Positions 1-11,080 of a DNA stretch of 64,000 bases are shown piece by piece. Made by a program: the position numbers and the translations under genes. How positions within the stretch are numbered: position 1 is the stretch's first letter; the number at the start of each line of letters is the position of its first letter. Under the pieces are notes generated by a model that had not been told where the DNA came from, searched no databases, and was given only the letters and a program-made list of their open reading frames with translations. Source of the DNA: Rhizoctonia solani (taxonomy: Eukaryota; Basidiomycota; Agaricomycetes; Cantharellales; Ceratobasidiaceae); NCBI RefSeq assembly GCF_016906535.1, contig NC_057380.1, forward strand, positions 62,001 through 126,000. The letters are read 5' to 3'.

Positions 1-2087
1 ACTCTTTGAAGTGCTCTTCGGACATATCTACCGAGGAGTTCTATCCGGCAAATGATCGAGATGCTCGCTATATTCATATGGGATGGCCAGCTCCCAGTGA
101 GTTGCCAACCGGCCCTATGGATGCAATGTACCGAGGTCCGAAGTCTCCCCCCACTGCGGACAATTTGGTCTGCAGAAGAATGGTCATTCATCGTTGGACT
201 ATAAGCCTTCTTGCAGAGGATTTGGAACCGGTTGATGAATTCACCAAAGCGGTAGAAAAGGCGCTTAAAGAGTCGAACGCGATCGACCAGCATGAAGCTC
301 TCCGTGACATTTGTGCGGCCTGGTACGTTATCTATCTTTGATTGCTGCCATTTTCATGGCTAACTCCCATTGTTACAGGGGTGAAATGATACCGCTGGTA
401 GGAAACACAGTGTCCTTATGTATTTATCATTACTGAATGCTTTGTCAGTGCGCGGTGATTGGCGCTTCGATGGCGGCTACTGGCACACTCGGTTCCAAGC
501 AGACCCTTACGGGTGATTCAGCGACGTTCCGTCCGTCTGATCGTGGACCGGACATAATGCAGATGATAGATGCGAATTTAGACATTACCGGAAATTTCGA
601 AAGGAGATTCGAATCACGCATTCAGGTAGGTATATCTGAATATCACTGTTAGTGGCTATCACTAAGCCACCTACAGGGCGGATCCCCCGAGATATTCAGC
701 AAATCAGGCTTTAATCCTTGGTTGACCAACTTGGCAGATTTTGGTGGGTATGCGAATAATACTTTATCTGGCGTTTTACTGAATGGATTCCGCAAATAGA
801 TAATTGCTGGACCTGGGAGGTTGTCAAAGTTAACCGAGGAGTGCCAATCATTGACATACTACCAAGCAAACTCCGGGACCAGTGCGCCCGTCTGCTTTCA
901 CAACCAAACGCAATCTGGCGCACTCCTGCCATTGGTGCAGCTGACCCCCTCACATTCAATGGTGCTTCTTTGGGTGTGAAGGATATAAAGCAGATCGACA
1001 TCTGGTACAATACGGCACTTGTTCAAGATATCTCATTTGTTTACACTGATGGGGCAGTGTCCGGCCCGTACGGCTTCGGAAAGACCAACAAAATCTCTGA
1101 TAGCTTTGTGCTTGCCCGAGGTAGAATGCCCCTTTCCCTACCTTCTTACATAACCGTAAGCTGATATGTAACAGGCGAGTTCATCACGGATGTTTTTATC
1201 TGGCCTTACGGTGCCTCAATCCCGGCCATACAGTTTGTCAAGAACACTACTCAGATTTCTCCACGTTACGGTGCTAGTTCAGGCTGGGGTGAGCCAATTA
1301 TCTCCACCGCGGGTGGTAGCGCCTTGTTGGGGCTGTCCGGAAGTTTCAATACAGCTCAGCTGCAGCAGCTCCAGGAAAGTGGTGTTATGTCAAAAGTATA
1401 AGAGACACATTGAAATCCAACTCAAAATAGGCGGTTTGGCGTAGCGATGTCAAAAGCGACGATTATAGAGCTATTGCTACCTCGAGCGTCGGGTATGGTA
1501 ACGGAACGATGTTCAACGACTACCGGTTTTTGGGTCACCCACCAACGTCGCGCATCAGCGCAATTGAGTTTAGAAACACTCTTCAGGCGATCGCACGGTT
1601 CCAGGCAAGTGGGGAGTAAATGTTTTATAGATTTAGACACTCACCTGCTTCTAGGTCACTTATAGCTCTACGCGCAATGGTACTCCGATCAAAGAGACTA
1701 CGCCAATGCGTGGCACGGATGCCGGCAATACAGACACATGGAACTTGGAAGAAGATGAATTCATTACGCAGGTTTCCGGTAGATACAACGGAACGGCTAT
1801 ATATCGACTTGAGTTCACGACAAGCAAAGGTTTGAATGGCTCCTCGATATATTGCGTCCTCCCTGACATTTATTAGGCATCACCAAGAGGATGGGACAGG
1901 AATTCGGGGAATGGTTCACAGTCCTACCGCCGAAAAAAGGGATGGTACTGTATTATATATGCGGAAAAACGTGAGTAGTTACACAATACACTTGTAATTT
2001 CCTCTGACCTGAGCTGTTATTAGTGTCGGGTACATTCAGACGTTGACTTTCGTGTGGGGAGCACCACCACTCAAAGATACGGACTAG
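1..2087 (+). CDS. MACPF-like / jacalin-like lectin protein, gene 1 (5' end outside window)
   Basis: Exons read as <1..322, 379..397, 449..625, 677..743, 800..1120, 1175..1374, 1431..1604, 1655..1829, 1877..1970, 2024..2087; about 537 codons are visible and the start lies before the window. The first part matches the fourth MACPF gene at 52 kb in layout: a Phe/Trp-Gly-Glu core segment (WGEMIPL), a Gly-rich strand, then a W-x-V-x-K-V segment that closes a MACPF domain. Two jacalin-like beta-prism segments follow (GPYGFG...GEFITDVF and EEDEFITQV). Such proteins bind glycans and insert into membranes; the exact target is unknown. The sixth intron has lost its GT donor (starts GAAAGT at 1375), and the seventh is GC-AG (1605..1654). 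Exon lengths of 19, 177, 67, 321, 200, 175 and 94 nt are shared with the paralogue at 27-29 kb. The family call is inference from motif order. Confidence 0.72.
1375..1430 (+). other. Intron with mutated 5' splice site (GA-AG) in gene 1
   Basis: The paralogue at 27-29 kb splices directly after the homologous CAG, 200 nt into the matching exon. Here the same place reads CAG followed by GAAAGT, one base from the consensus GTAAGT, and the 3' end is AAAATAG. Retention would add a few residues and a stop (TAA at about 1399), cutting off the second lectin domain. A 35-nt in-frame alternative (1396..1430, GTATAA...TAG) exists but is unusually short. Confidence 0.55.
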
Positions 2088-2259
2088 TAGTTTAGGTGCA
2101 TTTTTGCAAAAGATATGAATGAACTCAATGGCAATTTTCCAAAGAAATGAATTTTTAACACAGAAAAAGCTTGATTAAGCCAAGAATGATACCACTCATA
2201 AGTACATGGCTGTTCAATAAACACGAATCGTCCATGACGAGACTTATTTACCTTGCAAC

Positions 2260-2448
2260 CGCATCGATCCTCCAAAGTACAGAAAATCTGTATGACGTCC
2301 CGTTTTGTCGAGCATTCGTGGCTCGACGGCACAGGCACGAACCAGGGATACAGTTTCATGAAAACACCAGTGGGAACTTGGTACCACTCTGCATATAACG
2401 CGTGATTTTTTTCGTCCAGAGAACCCGCACTTTTGGGGGTTTACCGTG
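2260..2448. repeat. Degenerate copy of a ~200-bp MITE-like repeat
   Basis: The segment aligns end to end with 51498..51698. The best matching parts are the start (AAGTACAGAAAATCTGTATG) and the end (ATATAACGCG...CGCACTTTTGGGGG...ACCGT). The right end keeps the inverted-repeat sequence seen in the better copy; the left end is worn. No coding capacity. It sits between gene 1 and the GMC gene, about 170 bp past the gene 1 stop. Confidence 0.55.
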
Positions 2449-2755
2449 AAAGCCAAGTTGAGTCGGGTTAACTATAAAATATTTCTGGAATGCTGTCGAG
2501 AAGCTCGTCCGGGGTGTGTAATTGACCTATCGCACTTTTGAAAGTGAGCGCATCCGCTTACACTGATTTATTTTATTTTATTTTAGCTTCAAGTTAATTA
2601 TAACGCGACACATTGTGGTTGTGTTGGTTTGTCATACCCAAGCAACACGTTATTCAATTTCATCATTACATTCTCCAAATCTCTAACTACATTGATGAGC
2701 GGCACTACAAATTAGAAGATTGCTCGGGCGAACCAACGGAGATTCTGGTTACTTG

Positions 2756-4777
2756 TTATTCTAATGGGTGGATAGGAGTTACCTTTCCTGGGTGTGCCAA
2801 AAGGATCACTGGCGCATCCACAAATGATCCATCCTTCTTGTCTCGATTAGGCTTGAACACAAACAGTGCTTGGGATATACATGATTCCCGTTTCCACGAC
2901 TTGTCCGAGCCTGGATCAAGAATTACCGCCTGGTCGGTGCTTGCGGCCTCCCCGTTCGGCTGATAATTCGAGAGCCAAACTTTAACTTGACTTCCCGAAT
3001 GATTAACAACGTGTACAACGTCCTTTGCTAGACACTCGATACGCGACCGAGCGTTGAGATGACGGGAGAGGCGGATAGCGAGGGCTGCGAGCGTGAGCGT
3101 CGGATTAGACTCAGGTGAATAAGGGAGACACGAAAGGTCGCATACATATACCCCGTTACATATCTCGGGTTGTATACGCAAGTTGGGATCGAGACAGCTC
3201 GGATGGTCAGAGTGACCATTGTCCATAGGCAGCGTTCCGAGTTCGTGTGCCACACCTCCGAGCGGGAGCTCTGAAAGTTGAATGTCTTTCCAGGTTATTT
3301 GCTTATCCTCGAACCCAACAAATTTGAGGTTAGCCGTTGCAGAGAGACTTCGCATCGCTGTTGCGGTCACGTTTCGCATAGTCTTTAGTTGGCTTTCTGT
3401 AGGACGTGCGCCACGTTCGAGTTTGACTTCAGGCTCGTCACCTTTGATCGATATGTTATTTTGTTCGACGAGGGGTCGTTGTAGGATAAAGACCATGAAA
3501 AACTGAGGGAGATCGTTGTCCGGTGTGTTGCTCCTAGGGAGGAATGAAGATGCATCGATGGACATGTTGGCCAGAGCGATATGGTCGCCAATTTCGACGT
3601 ATGTTTGCAGTTTCATAGCCCCATATTCTGAGCGGTGGTCGGGATCGCTATAACGGAACGAGCAAGAGTAAGACAAGATGTCATGATCGGTTAGGCGGAG
3701 TCCCCCGTGGTCCCGGATGCGTGATTGCCAGTCGGAATCTCCACTTCGAAGCAGAATTGCGGGAGAATGAACGCTACCGGCAGAAAGCACGACGTTTCCG
3801 CCCTGTCGAACATTGATAGGCACCACCCCCCCACATGCGGTCCGAACGTTCACGCCAGTGACATTCTTATCCTTGTCGAAATTCAGCGAGCGGACATCGG
3901 CGTTGAGAACGGTTTTGAAGTACTCGTGCTCGACTGGGATTTGGGCACCATTTGCATCTTGTTTTTGCGGTCGGCTCATGGCAATCTCGAGAATTTTGTC
4001 GATACTGCTGTATGCACCTTCGGCAAAGTCAAAGTTCTTCTCCTCTTGGAATTCGGACGCGATCCTGCCCCATTTCCATTGAATATTACTGTCCTTTTCA
4101 GCTTCAAGACCATCTAGATTGAGTCGATCCATGATACGTTGATGGATTCGGCGAGTAGTAGGGATAGATAGTAGCATGAGACGTTCGGCTTTGTCATAAT
4201 AATTCCACTGTAGCTCGCGTGTGACCTGGGGGTGAAAGTGATTCTTCAGGACTGAATCATGGATACGAGGTGCAAATAATCCCCATGCGGCACTGCGGCC
4301 ACCAAGATTATACATGGGGCCACCTTTCCACTCCTTTTGGGTCAATGGCGGGGAAAAGACATAGTCGTCTTTGAAGCGTTGAAAAACGTGTCGTTTTGCT
4401 GGCCGCGATCATTTGCCAGTCCTGCAGGCCGAGCGGTATTGAGACAATGAGAATGAAATACGACACCACCCTTTTCGAGTAACAGCACCCGTTTTGCCTT
4501 GTTGCCCAGTTTGATATTGGTATCGTAGAGATCGTGTGCTAGAACTCCCCCGCCGATTCCGGAGCCAACTATGATGATATCGTATTCCTTCCCGGGAGGT
4601 TGTTTGGCAGCTTCCTCTACGGTAAGAGTAAAAAATTTGGCTTCGAAGGTTTTCTCGCTCCCAGCTCCAGAGGTGCGAGAGATAGGCCGTTGTGTAACAT
4701 TCTCCTGTTCGCATGAAACTGGTTAGCAGGACATCTTTTGATCAAGTACTGGCGAGACGTACAGCGTTTAGCGACAT
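2756..4777 (-). CDS. GMC-family FAD oxidoreductase with an apparent 1-nt frameshift
   Basis: Exon 1 is 4763..4777 (MSLNA) and exon 2 is 2756..4704, with a 58-nt intron (GTACGT...CTGCTAAC...CAG). The protein would be about 654 aa. The N-terminus has the FAD-binding GSGIGGG motif and the acidic strand end VLLLEKGG; then FHSHCLN, the GGPMYNLGGRSAAWG segment, and near the C-terminus AHELGTLPM with a candidate catalytic His and CLPYSPESNPTLTL. This is the glucose-methanol-choline family of alcohol/sugar oxidases. The last ~80 residues form an extra beta-rich tail ending PGKVTPIHPLE. Reading frames on the two sides of a run of five A (4382..4386, T on the coding strand) differ by one; total exon length is one short of a multiple of three. 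It is either a recent pseudogene or an assembly error. No secretion signal is seen; substrate unknown. Confidence 0.82.
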
Positions 4778-6010
4778 GTCTGTCAGGGAACAATAAGAGA
4801 TTGAAAGTTGCTTTCGAGAGAAGTATGAACCTGTCGCTGCAGCTTAGCCGATACTTATACGTGTCTGTACCGGGATTGGCGTCAAGCCTAACGTCCCCCC
4901 TAACCGTAAGCATTGTCGTTCCAAGCGCTCAAGAATATTGAAACCAGAAGTCAAGTTTGCGTTACCCCTCCAACATTAACTCATCGTTGCCTAGATATTG
5001 GAGCTCCCTCAATCCCGATCTCCTAATTGGGAAATACGCTCGGCGAGCGCATCAATCCGTTTTATGACGGGTAGGAAAAACTACGGTTGGTGTTGATTAA
5101 CCAGTCAGGAGCATTCATCAATGAAGAGACAATGACGCACGACTCCAATGATCGCCTCAATATGCTCGGCAGAACCAAATCTTGACGCCGTGTCCAAGGT
5201 CTGTGCTCGGGCAGAACGGCCGGGTCTACACGAGTTGTTTCGCATCTAGCCAGCGCTTGTAGCTTTGCTGTGATTTTGGGTTTGTGTATTGGGCGCCCAT
5301 GATATGCCGCAGCTGATCGCAGCTCGGTTCTCCCGATAGACTGGTGTAAGCCGGGATAAGGGAGGAATAATACTCACATGCGCAATCAAGATGGATGGTA
5401 TCCATAGAGGCCAGAGTGATTCCTCCGCGACCAATGAGCTCCACTACGGTACTCTAAGAGTGATGGAGCTATCCACAAGCCAGATTTACTCCGAATTAGA
5501 TACGCAAAGTCCCGGTATATCAAAGGAAATTTTAATCTGGTGAAATAGGCCCTGGGAGGTAGGCTACCTCTGATACCCACTCATTTCTCAGGTATTGTAG
5601 TCATGCCTGTAGTCTTGAGCGCCATCGAGTCTAAGTAATTTCCACTAGTGCGGCCAATGTGGTAAGCGCTTTGGGTTTTGCGTGCCGGCTGCTCGTGAGG
5701 GTAGTGGAATTAACCATAATTAAGCAAAACTGTCGGAGAAACGTGGCGATCATAATTCCTGGCCCAGTTGTTGCCATTTTGTATTGATCTATGTAAGTGA
5801 TATCACAAGGAGAAATATAGAGCTAGCTCGCCAGCTCCGGATAACTGGGAGATGCATGTGGGTGAGAATAAGAGCAACCTCCTTGGGGACCTGGCTGTTC
5901 GAGACCACGGATCGGCGCTTATTTGTGGCGAAGCGTTGCCACATGTTTTCTGTGGATGAACTTGCACTCGACTTCGATTCGACTGCCACCCTTAAAGGCA
6001 TAAAATTATC
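4778..6010. other. Intergenic spacer between GMC gene and MACPF/lectin gene 2
   Basis: It holds the divergent promoters of the two flanking genes. No open frame longer than about 90 codons is convincing, and no similarity to the repeats found elsewhere in the window is seen. A frame at 5784..6017 stops just before the TATA box and has no usable splice donor, so I do not call it an exon. Confidence 0.5.
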
Positions 6011-6019
6011 TATATAAAA
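6011..6019 (+). promoter_or_regulatory. TATA box of MACPF/lectin gene 2
   Basis: TATATAAAA lies 57 bp upstream of the chosen ATG at 6076, leaving room for a transcription start near 6040-6050. It supports the short N-terminus chosen for this gene. Confidence 0.5.
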
Positions 6020-6075
6020 GCTCCTCCCTAAACTAATACGTAAATTCTCTAGGTACACCTTTGACGTGATATACC

Positions 6076-8516
6076 ATGCAAATCATGAACAATTCCAGCT
6101 TCGACCCGGAGGCCTTGGTAGTGAGTTTTATTTCGAAATGGAAATCATTCAATATTAAGTTATCCAAAACAGTCCGGAAAATCTCCATGTAAGTCAATTG
6201 AGCCGTTCAATTTGCGTCATGTTATTCGGACCAACCAATACGCCTGGATTAGTTCTCACCGGTATCTTCTTGGATCCCATTACTGGCCCTTTTGCAATGA
6301 GTCGCCCCGTCGCCACTCTAAGACAGACGGATAACAATCATATTATCGAAATTAATGACTCAGTTACCGAGGATATCTACTCTCAGAACGAATTGGATGC
6401 ACGCTATGCTCAGCTTGGTTGGCCATCTCTGAGCAGACTACCAAGTAAACCTGGCGATATTTCATCTTTCGGAGACCAGCCTACTATCGGAGCGGAGATT
6501 TGGGCTTCGAGACGGTTTATGGTACAAAGAGTTTCTGTAAATGTTGCACCGGAGGATCTTCGCCCAGTAGAACCCTTTGTCGAAGCCATCGAAGAGGCGC
6601 TTGGACAAGAAACCCGTGTGCTACAACTCAAGGCTCTTCAAAAGGTTTTCGCCGTATGGTGTGTATCAGCTCAAACTTTTGGTGTGTCATAAATATTCAT
6701 AATGTGTCACATGGCTAGGGGCGAAGTAATTCCACTGGTAGGTCGACTATAGTACTACATATAAGAAACCGGGGATTGATATGATCTAGAATATGGTGGC
6801 TGGAGCTTCCTTGGCTGTAACTGGTACGCTCAGTGCTGGCACGCAGCTACCAGATGGAGCTCCTCCGAATTCGCCTCCAGGAGACCGTCCGTATAACCTC
6901 TCGGATATCATAGATCGACACCTGAGCACATCAAGAACCTTTGTAAGGAAACTCGAGTCGCGTGTTCAGGTGACCAAGAAACTATTTTGCTAGTGTTACA
7001 TATTCTAATAGTGGGTCTCTTTAAAAAGGGCGGATTTTCGGAAGCGCTGTTGAATGAAGGGTATGAAGGTTGGCTCAAAAGTGTCGCCGGTAGGCCGAGG
7101 AGGCAAGGCAAGCCTTCAGTTATTGATTTTCTCCCCATCTGCGCACAGAAAACCCTGCAACCTGGACAGTGGTCAAGGTTCATCGTGTCGTACCGATCAC
7201 AGATATCCTAGGTGATAAACTTCGAAGAAGCGTGGAGCAGGTCTTCGGGAGTTCACTCGTTTACCGGTCTCCTGGCGTGGGCGCGCCTCATGGAAGTGGC
7301 TTTGAGTGCGATACAAAAGTTCTACGGGCTATCGAAAGGATTAAAGTTTGGTATTCTGACTCGAGGATTCGGGACATCTCCATTAAATACGTTGGAGGCG
7401 CTGTCTCTGGGCCGTATTCTTTCGGAAGCCTCAACCCACAGTCACAATCAGACGACTTTATCCTGGGCTCAGGTGCGATATTGATCCAGTGGATGATGCA
7501 TATTTGCTGATTGCTCAATTTGTGAATAGGAGAATATATCACTGATGTTTTTGTATGGTATCACGTCGACGGCTGGATTGCGGGGCTCCAGTTCTTTAAG
7601 ACTAGTCTCGAATGCTCCCCAATTTATGGAATAAAAGACCGAGAGCTGATCACCACTCACCCCCCTGTTCTCCTGAGTGGCAATGGGAACGCACTTTTAG
7701 GATTCTCTGGTACATTCTATTCGGACTCCATATGCCAGGTCAAAGTAAGCGCATACAGGAGTGAATCTTCTGGGACGTCATTGAAAGAGCTCTATTATGT
7801 CAGGCCGTATGGAGGAGAGACATCACTGTTGGAAGATACCGCCATACCCAGACATCGTTTACAGGCGCATTGCACGGGTTTGTATTCAACGACTTGCAAC
7901 ACTTGGCCGATCCCGCCACATCACGTATTGCTGAGATTACTGCGCGAACAGAAAATAGCCTTGCCAACCTAAGTGTAAGCATTTTCAAAATATACTCTCA
8001 GTCGTTAACAATGACCTTCCCATACAAATCTGCCTCTATGAACTCTTTTAGACTACATATGTTTCCATCAGTGGAGGAGCCATCGTCCGTTCGGAAACAC
8101 CAGCCCGTGGAACGGATCGTGGGCCTTTACAAACGATGATCTTGGAGGATGACGAATACATTATCGGAGTGCGCGGAAGCCATAACCATATGTGGATGCA
8201 TCAAATCCAATTCATCACAAATAAAAGCAAGCACCGTATTTCACCGCGATCGTTGTCTAGTTCACTTACATATTCAATGCAGAAGAACACCCGCCGTTTG
8301 GTACTGATAAAGGAGACGTCACGTTTGATTTCAAAGCCCCCAAGAACATTGATGGGAAAGACATGGTCCTTCATTATATGGCCGGAAAAGCGTGAGTCGG
8401 CCAACTACTTTTATACTTTGATTTGTTCCAAATGGCAGATAATCAGCTGTGGATGCGTCCATTCGATACTCTTTGTCTGGGCAGATAAACCTCTTCAAGC
8501 GACGGATATACAGTAG
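6076..8516 (+). CDS. MACPF-like / jacalin-like lectin protein, gene 2
   Basis: Exons: 6076..6117, 6173..6188, 6253..6658, 6719..6737, 6790..6969, 7029..7089, 7149..7472, 7530..7744, 7804..7974, 8052..8226, 8283..8391, 8447..8516; 595 aa with all phases consistent. The order of domains equals genes 1 and 3: MACPF-like region (QLGWPSL, core WGEVIPL in a 19-nt microexon, GAS-LAVTGTL, TWTVVKVHRVVPITDIL), then two jacalin-like segments (GPYSFG...GEYITDVFVW and EDDEYIIGVRG), ending FVWADKPLQATDIQ. The product would be a lectin-guided membrane-active protein; role and target are inferred only. It is the most divergent of the three copies, and its N-terminus is shorter than that of gene 3, so the first two small exons are the least certain part. 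The intron at 8227 is GC-AG. Confidence 0.75.
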
Positions 8517-8731
8517 GAAGCTGGTCTGAATGTTCCAGCATTTAGGATCATCAGCGAGATTTAAGGGGGATGTATGCATATCTATAAACCAACAGTGGTT
8601 TATACATCTTAAATTGAAGTTGCTTATCAAACACAAACGAAACTATGAAATCAATGAAATAACAAGATAGCATTACAAAACTTATGCGTATTATACATTA
8701 GCTGTCCATTCCACCCTTACTTTCCCGTAAA

Positions 8732-11042
8732 TTAAGGAATCTGACTACCCCCGCTAGCCTTCCTTCGTCCTTTGACACTCCGCTCCCTTTCTCTCTCGCG
8801 CTCAGCCAATTCCGCGGCCAGTTGCTCAGACTCTGGGTCGGACTCCCCCGAGATTGAGGCCTCTTCAGTCAAGGCCTCCTCCGCTGCGAGAGTGCTGTAG
8901 AACTGGGTGGCTTGTCCACGCGACCAGTAGCCTGCAGCTCTTTCTCCTCGAACAGTGGCAATATCGATTAGGACGTAACGTACACCCTAGAATTTCATGA
9001 ACATTTGGATTGCGAGATTTACTAGAGATTGTACTCACCGACCCAGGAACATCGTACATGCAGTCTAACAATACACTTTCCATGATGGCGCGCAGACCAC
9101 GGGCGCCCATACCTCTCGCGATCGCCCTCTCGCAAATTTCGCTAAAATAAAACAGTAAGCGTTGTTACATGTAAGCTATCAGTATCACGAACCGTAGTGC
9201 CCCACTAGTGAACCGAATCTCAACGCCACTACCCGCAAATAATGATTCGTACTGTCTGACAAGTGCACCTCGAACCTCAGTCAGCACCCGAAGCATATCG
9301 GATACCGTCAATGGACGTAGTGCCGTGACACAAGGGAGCCGGGAGATGAACCTGGTAATCTAATTAGAGACGAGCGTCTGGAACAAAATGCCAACATACT
9401 CGGGAATATAGCCGAAGCTGATAAGGTCGCTAGGCTCGATCATATCCAAAACGGCAACCTCATTCTTCTTCTCGTTTGACGTGAAGAATGGCATAAATCC
9501 ACTTTGCGACTCATTATCGTTGGGGAGCGGAGCGCCAAATCCGATTGACTAAACATGTTGATGAGCTAATGTTACTATTTCAATCAAAAAGATGCCAACT
9601 TACGCCCTTATTCATCCGATTAAGTATAACCTTATCAAGTCCAACAAAGGCTCCAGAAAGGATGAAGAGGACGTTACTAGTGTCCACTTGGTATGTCTCG
9701 CTCTTTGCTTTAATGATAATAGTAAGCACGGGTTCGATTTCATAATATAATTGCTCACGACCAGCATTGGTGCCTGAAGCGCCTCGTCCAGGTACAATAT
9801 CTGGACCCATTGGCATCCCTGCCATAGGCCCAGGGCTCGTCGGCGGGGCAGCAGGATCAGATGCACCTTTCGCATGAACAGTTACGGTTGCCCCTTCGAT
9901 CATTCGAAGCAATGCCTAAAATCGTTTGATCAGGGTCTGGAGATAAATGGATATAATGCACCCGATAGGGAAATAACAAAGACTCACCTGTTGAACTCCT
10001 TCGCCCCCCACATCTCGCCCTCCAGTGCCATTCCCACCACCTGATTTCCTAGCAATCTTATCTGCTTCATCTATACACACAATACCTGTGGATGCCCGGA
10101 TAGGGTCCCAGTTGGAGGCTTGCAACTATAATATTCAAGACGAAATGTGGCGCGATCAAACTCAAATAAAGATCAAATCCACAGGTGAGCTCACCAGACG
10201 ATGTATACACATTTCGGCGTCCTCTCCTACGTCTACGGGTTCACGTAAGAATAGGTCGGGTCAAGGGGGAAAGCACGTACATCCTGCCTACGTGTCAGTT
10301 AGACTATATTACTGCCTAAAGAGGAACAGTTGATGACATGCCTGTGTAAACGCTGTCGCATCACTCATCGCGAAAGGGACGTCCAAAACCTTGGCCAATG
10401 TTCTCGCCAACAATGTTTTCCCAGACCCTGTCGGACCACTGATTTCACGTAAAAATAGGTATTTTCCGGTGGGTCATATGTACGTACATCAGGAGCACGT
10501 TGCTCTTCTCAAAGGGAGTATATGTGTCGGCTGTGTTGAGTCGGGGATGCTGATGAGGCGGGGATTGTCGCTCAGGGTATTCGTATGGAATGCGGTGTGG
10601 ATGAGGTTGTACCGGAGGAACTAAGGAGCTATGTTAGTAAGATTAGAATCGTATAGATGTTAGTTCCTACCATCTGAGACGTTTAGTGGTGGCCACCTGG
10701 GTAAGTCATCTCCACCAGCGCCGATGGAAGCGTGAAGCATTGCCCTTATTCGACTATAATGATTGTAGACCCTACAAGAAGAATATTTATGTAAGCCTGG
10801 TACTGGAAGGCTCATTGGAGTACTCACGCAACAGCAAGCACTTTCTTCGCCCTCTCTTGCCCTATCACGAATGAATCCAGATGAGCGACCAGTGCGCGTG
10901 GACTAATCCCAGACGCGGAAGCACCGGGCCATGCTGTCGCTGGGTTGTGCCATGACCGTGATGGATCTCTATCAACAGCTGCCTTCTTCACGTATCCTCT
11001 TCGTAATCCTGTTGGCCTAAGTGAAGAGACTCGTCGAAGCAT
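8732..11042 (-). CDS. Mitochondrial ATP-dependent Clp protease ATP-binding subunit ClpX
   Basis: Thirteen exons: 10828..11042, 10671..10771, 10488..10620, 10342..10438, 10281..10287, 10195..10232, 9988..10125, 9762..9915, 9604..9707, 9400..9548, 9193..9351, 9039..9141, 8732..8986; 550 aa, phases all close. It is an AAA+ unfoldase that feeds substrates to ClpP in the mitochondrial matrix. Visible motifs: [14 protein letters not shown] at the AAA+ start, Walker [18 protein letters not shown] pore loop, Walker [24 protein letters not shown], and the sensor-2 segment [12 protein letters not shown]. The Arg-rich N-terminus ([16 protein letters not shown]) fits a mitochondrial targeting peptide. 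The bacterial-type zinc-binding N-domain is absent. The C-terminus is a short charged tail ending SQIP. Two oddities: a 7-nt exon and a GC-AG intron (10288..10341). Fungal orthologues carry the name MCX1; I leave the symbol empty. Confidence 0.93.
10281..10287 (-). other. 7-nt microexon of clpX
   Basis: GCAGGAT (coding strand) is flanked by ...CACGTAG and GTACGT. It joins TTTACACAG upstream to ACGTAGGAGAG downstream and is needed to give the conserved AGYVGEDAE pore-loop sequence. The intron before it begins GCATGT, so it is a GC-AG intron. Confidence 0.7.
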
Positions 11043-11072
11043 GATGGTGGCCGAATGAGGCTGGGGAAAGAG

Positions 11073-11080
11073 TCACGTGA
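11073..11080. promoter_or_regulatory. TCACGTGA palindrome in the clpX promoter
   Basis: The octamer starts 31 bp upstream of the clpX ATG. Close relatives (xCACGTGA) lie upstream of the HSP20-domain gene (48397..48404) and of the BEACH-like fragment (57074..57081 and 57096..57103). CACGTG is the E-box core bound by bHLH factors; its use here is inference. Confidence 0.4.

Noticed and set aside
1396..1430. 35-nt intron as the normal sixth intron of gene 1
   Set aside because: Phase fits, but the paralogue puts the donor at 1375 and 35 nt is shorter than nearly every intron here; kept only as a rescue option.
3725..4117. 130-codon plus-strand open frame
   Set aside because: Antisense to the GMC oxidoreductase, which has strong motifs on the other strand.
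5784..6017. 77-codon frame upstream of MACPF/lectin gene 2 as its first exon
   Set aside because: No GT donor near its end; a TATA box lies at its end and fits a start of transcription downstream.
8201..8636. Minus-strand frames opposite the end of MACPF/lectin gene 2
   Set aside because: Shadows of a gene with consistent exon phases and paralogue support.
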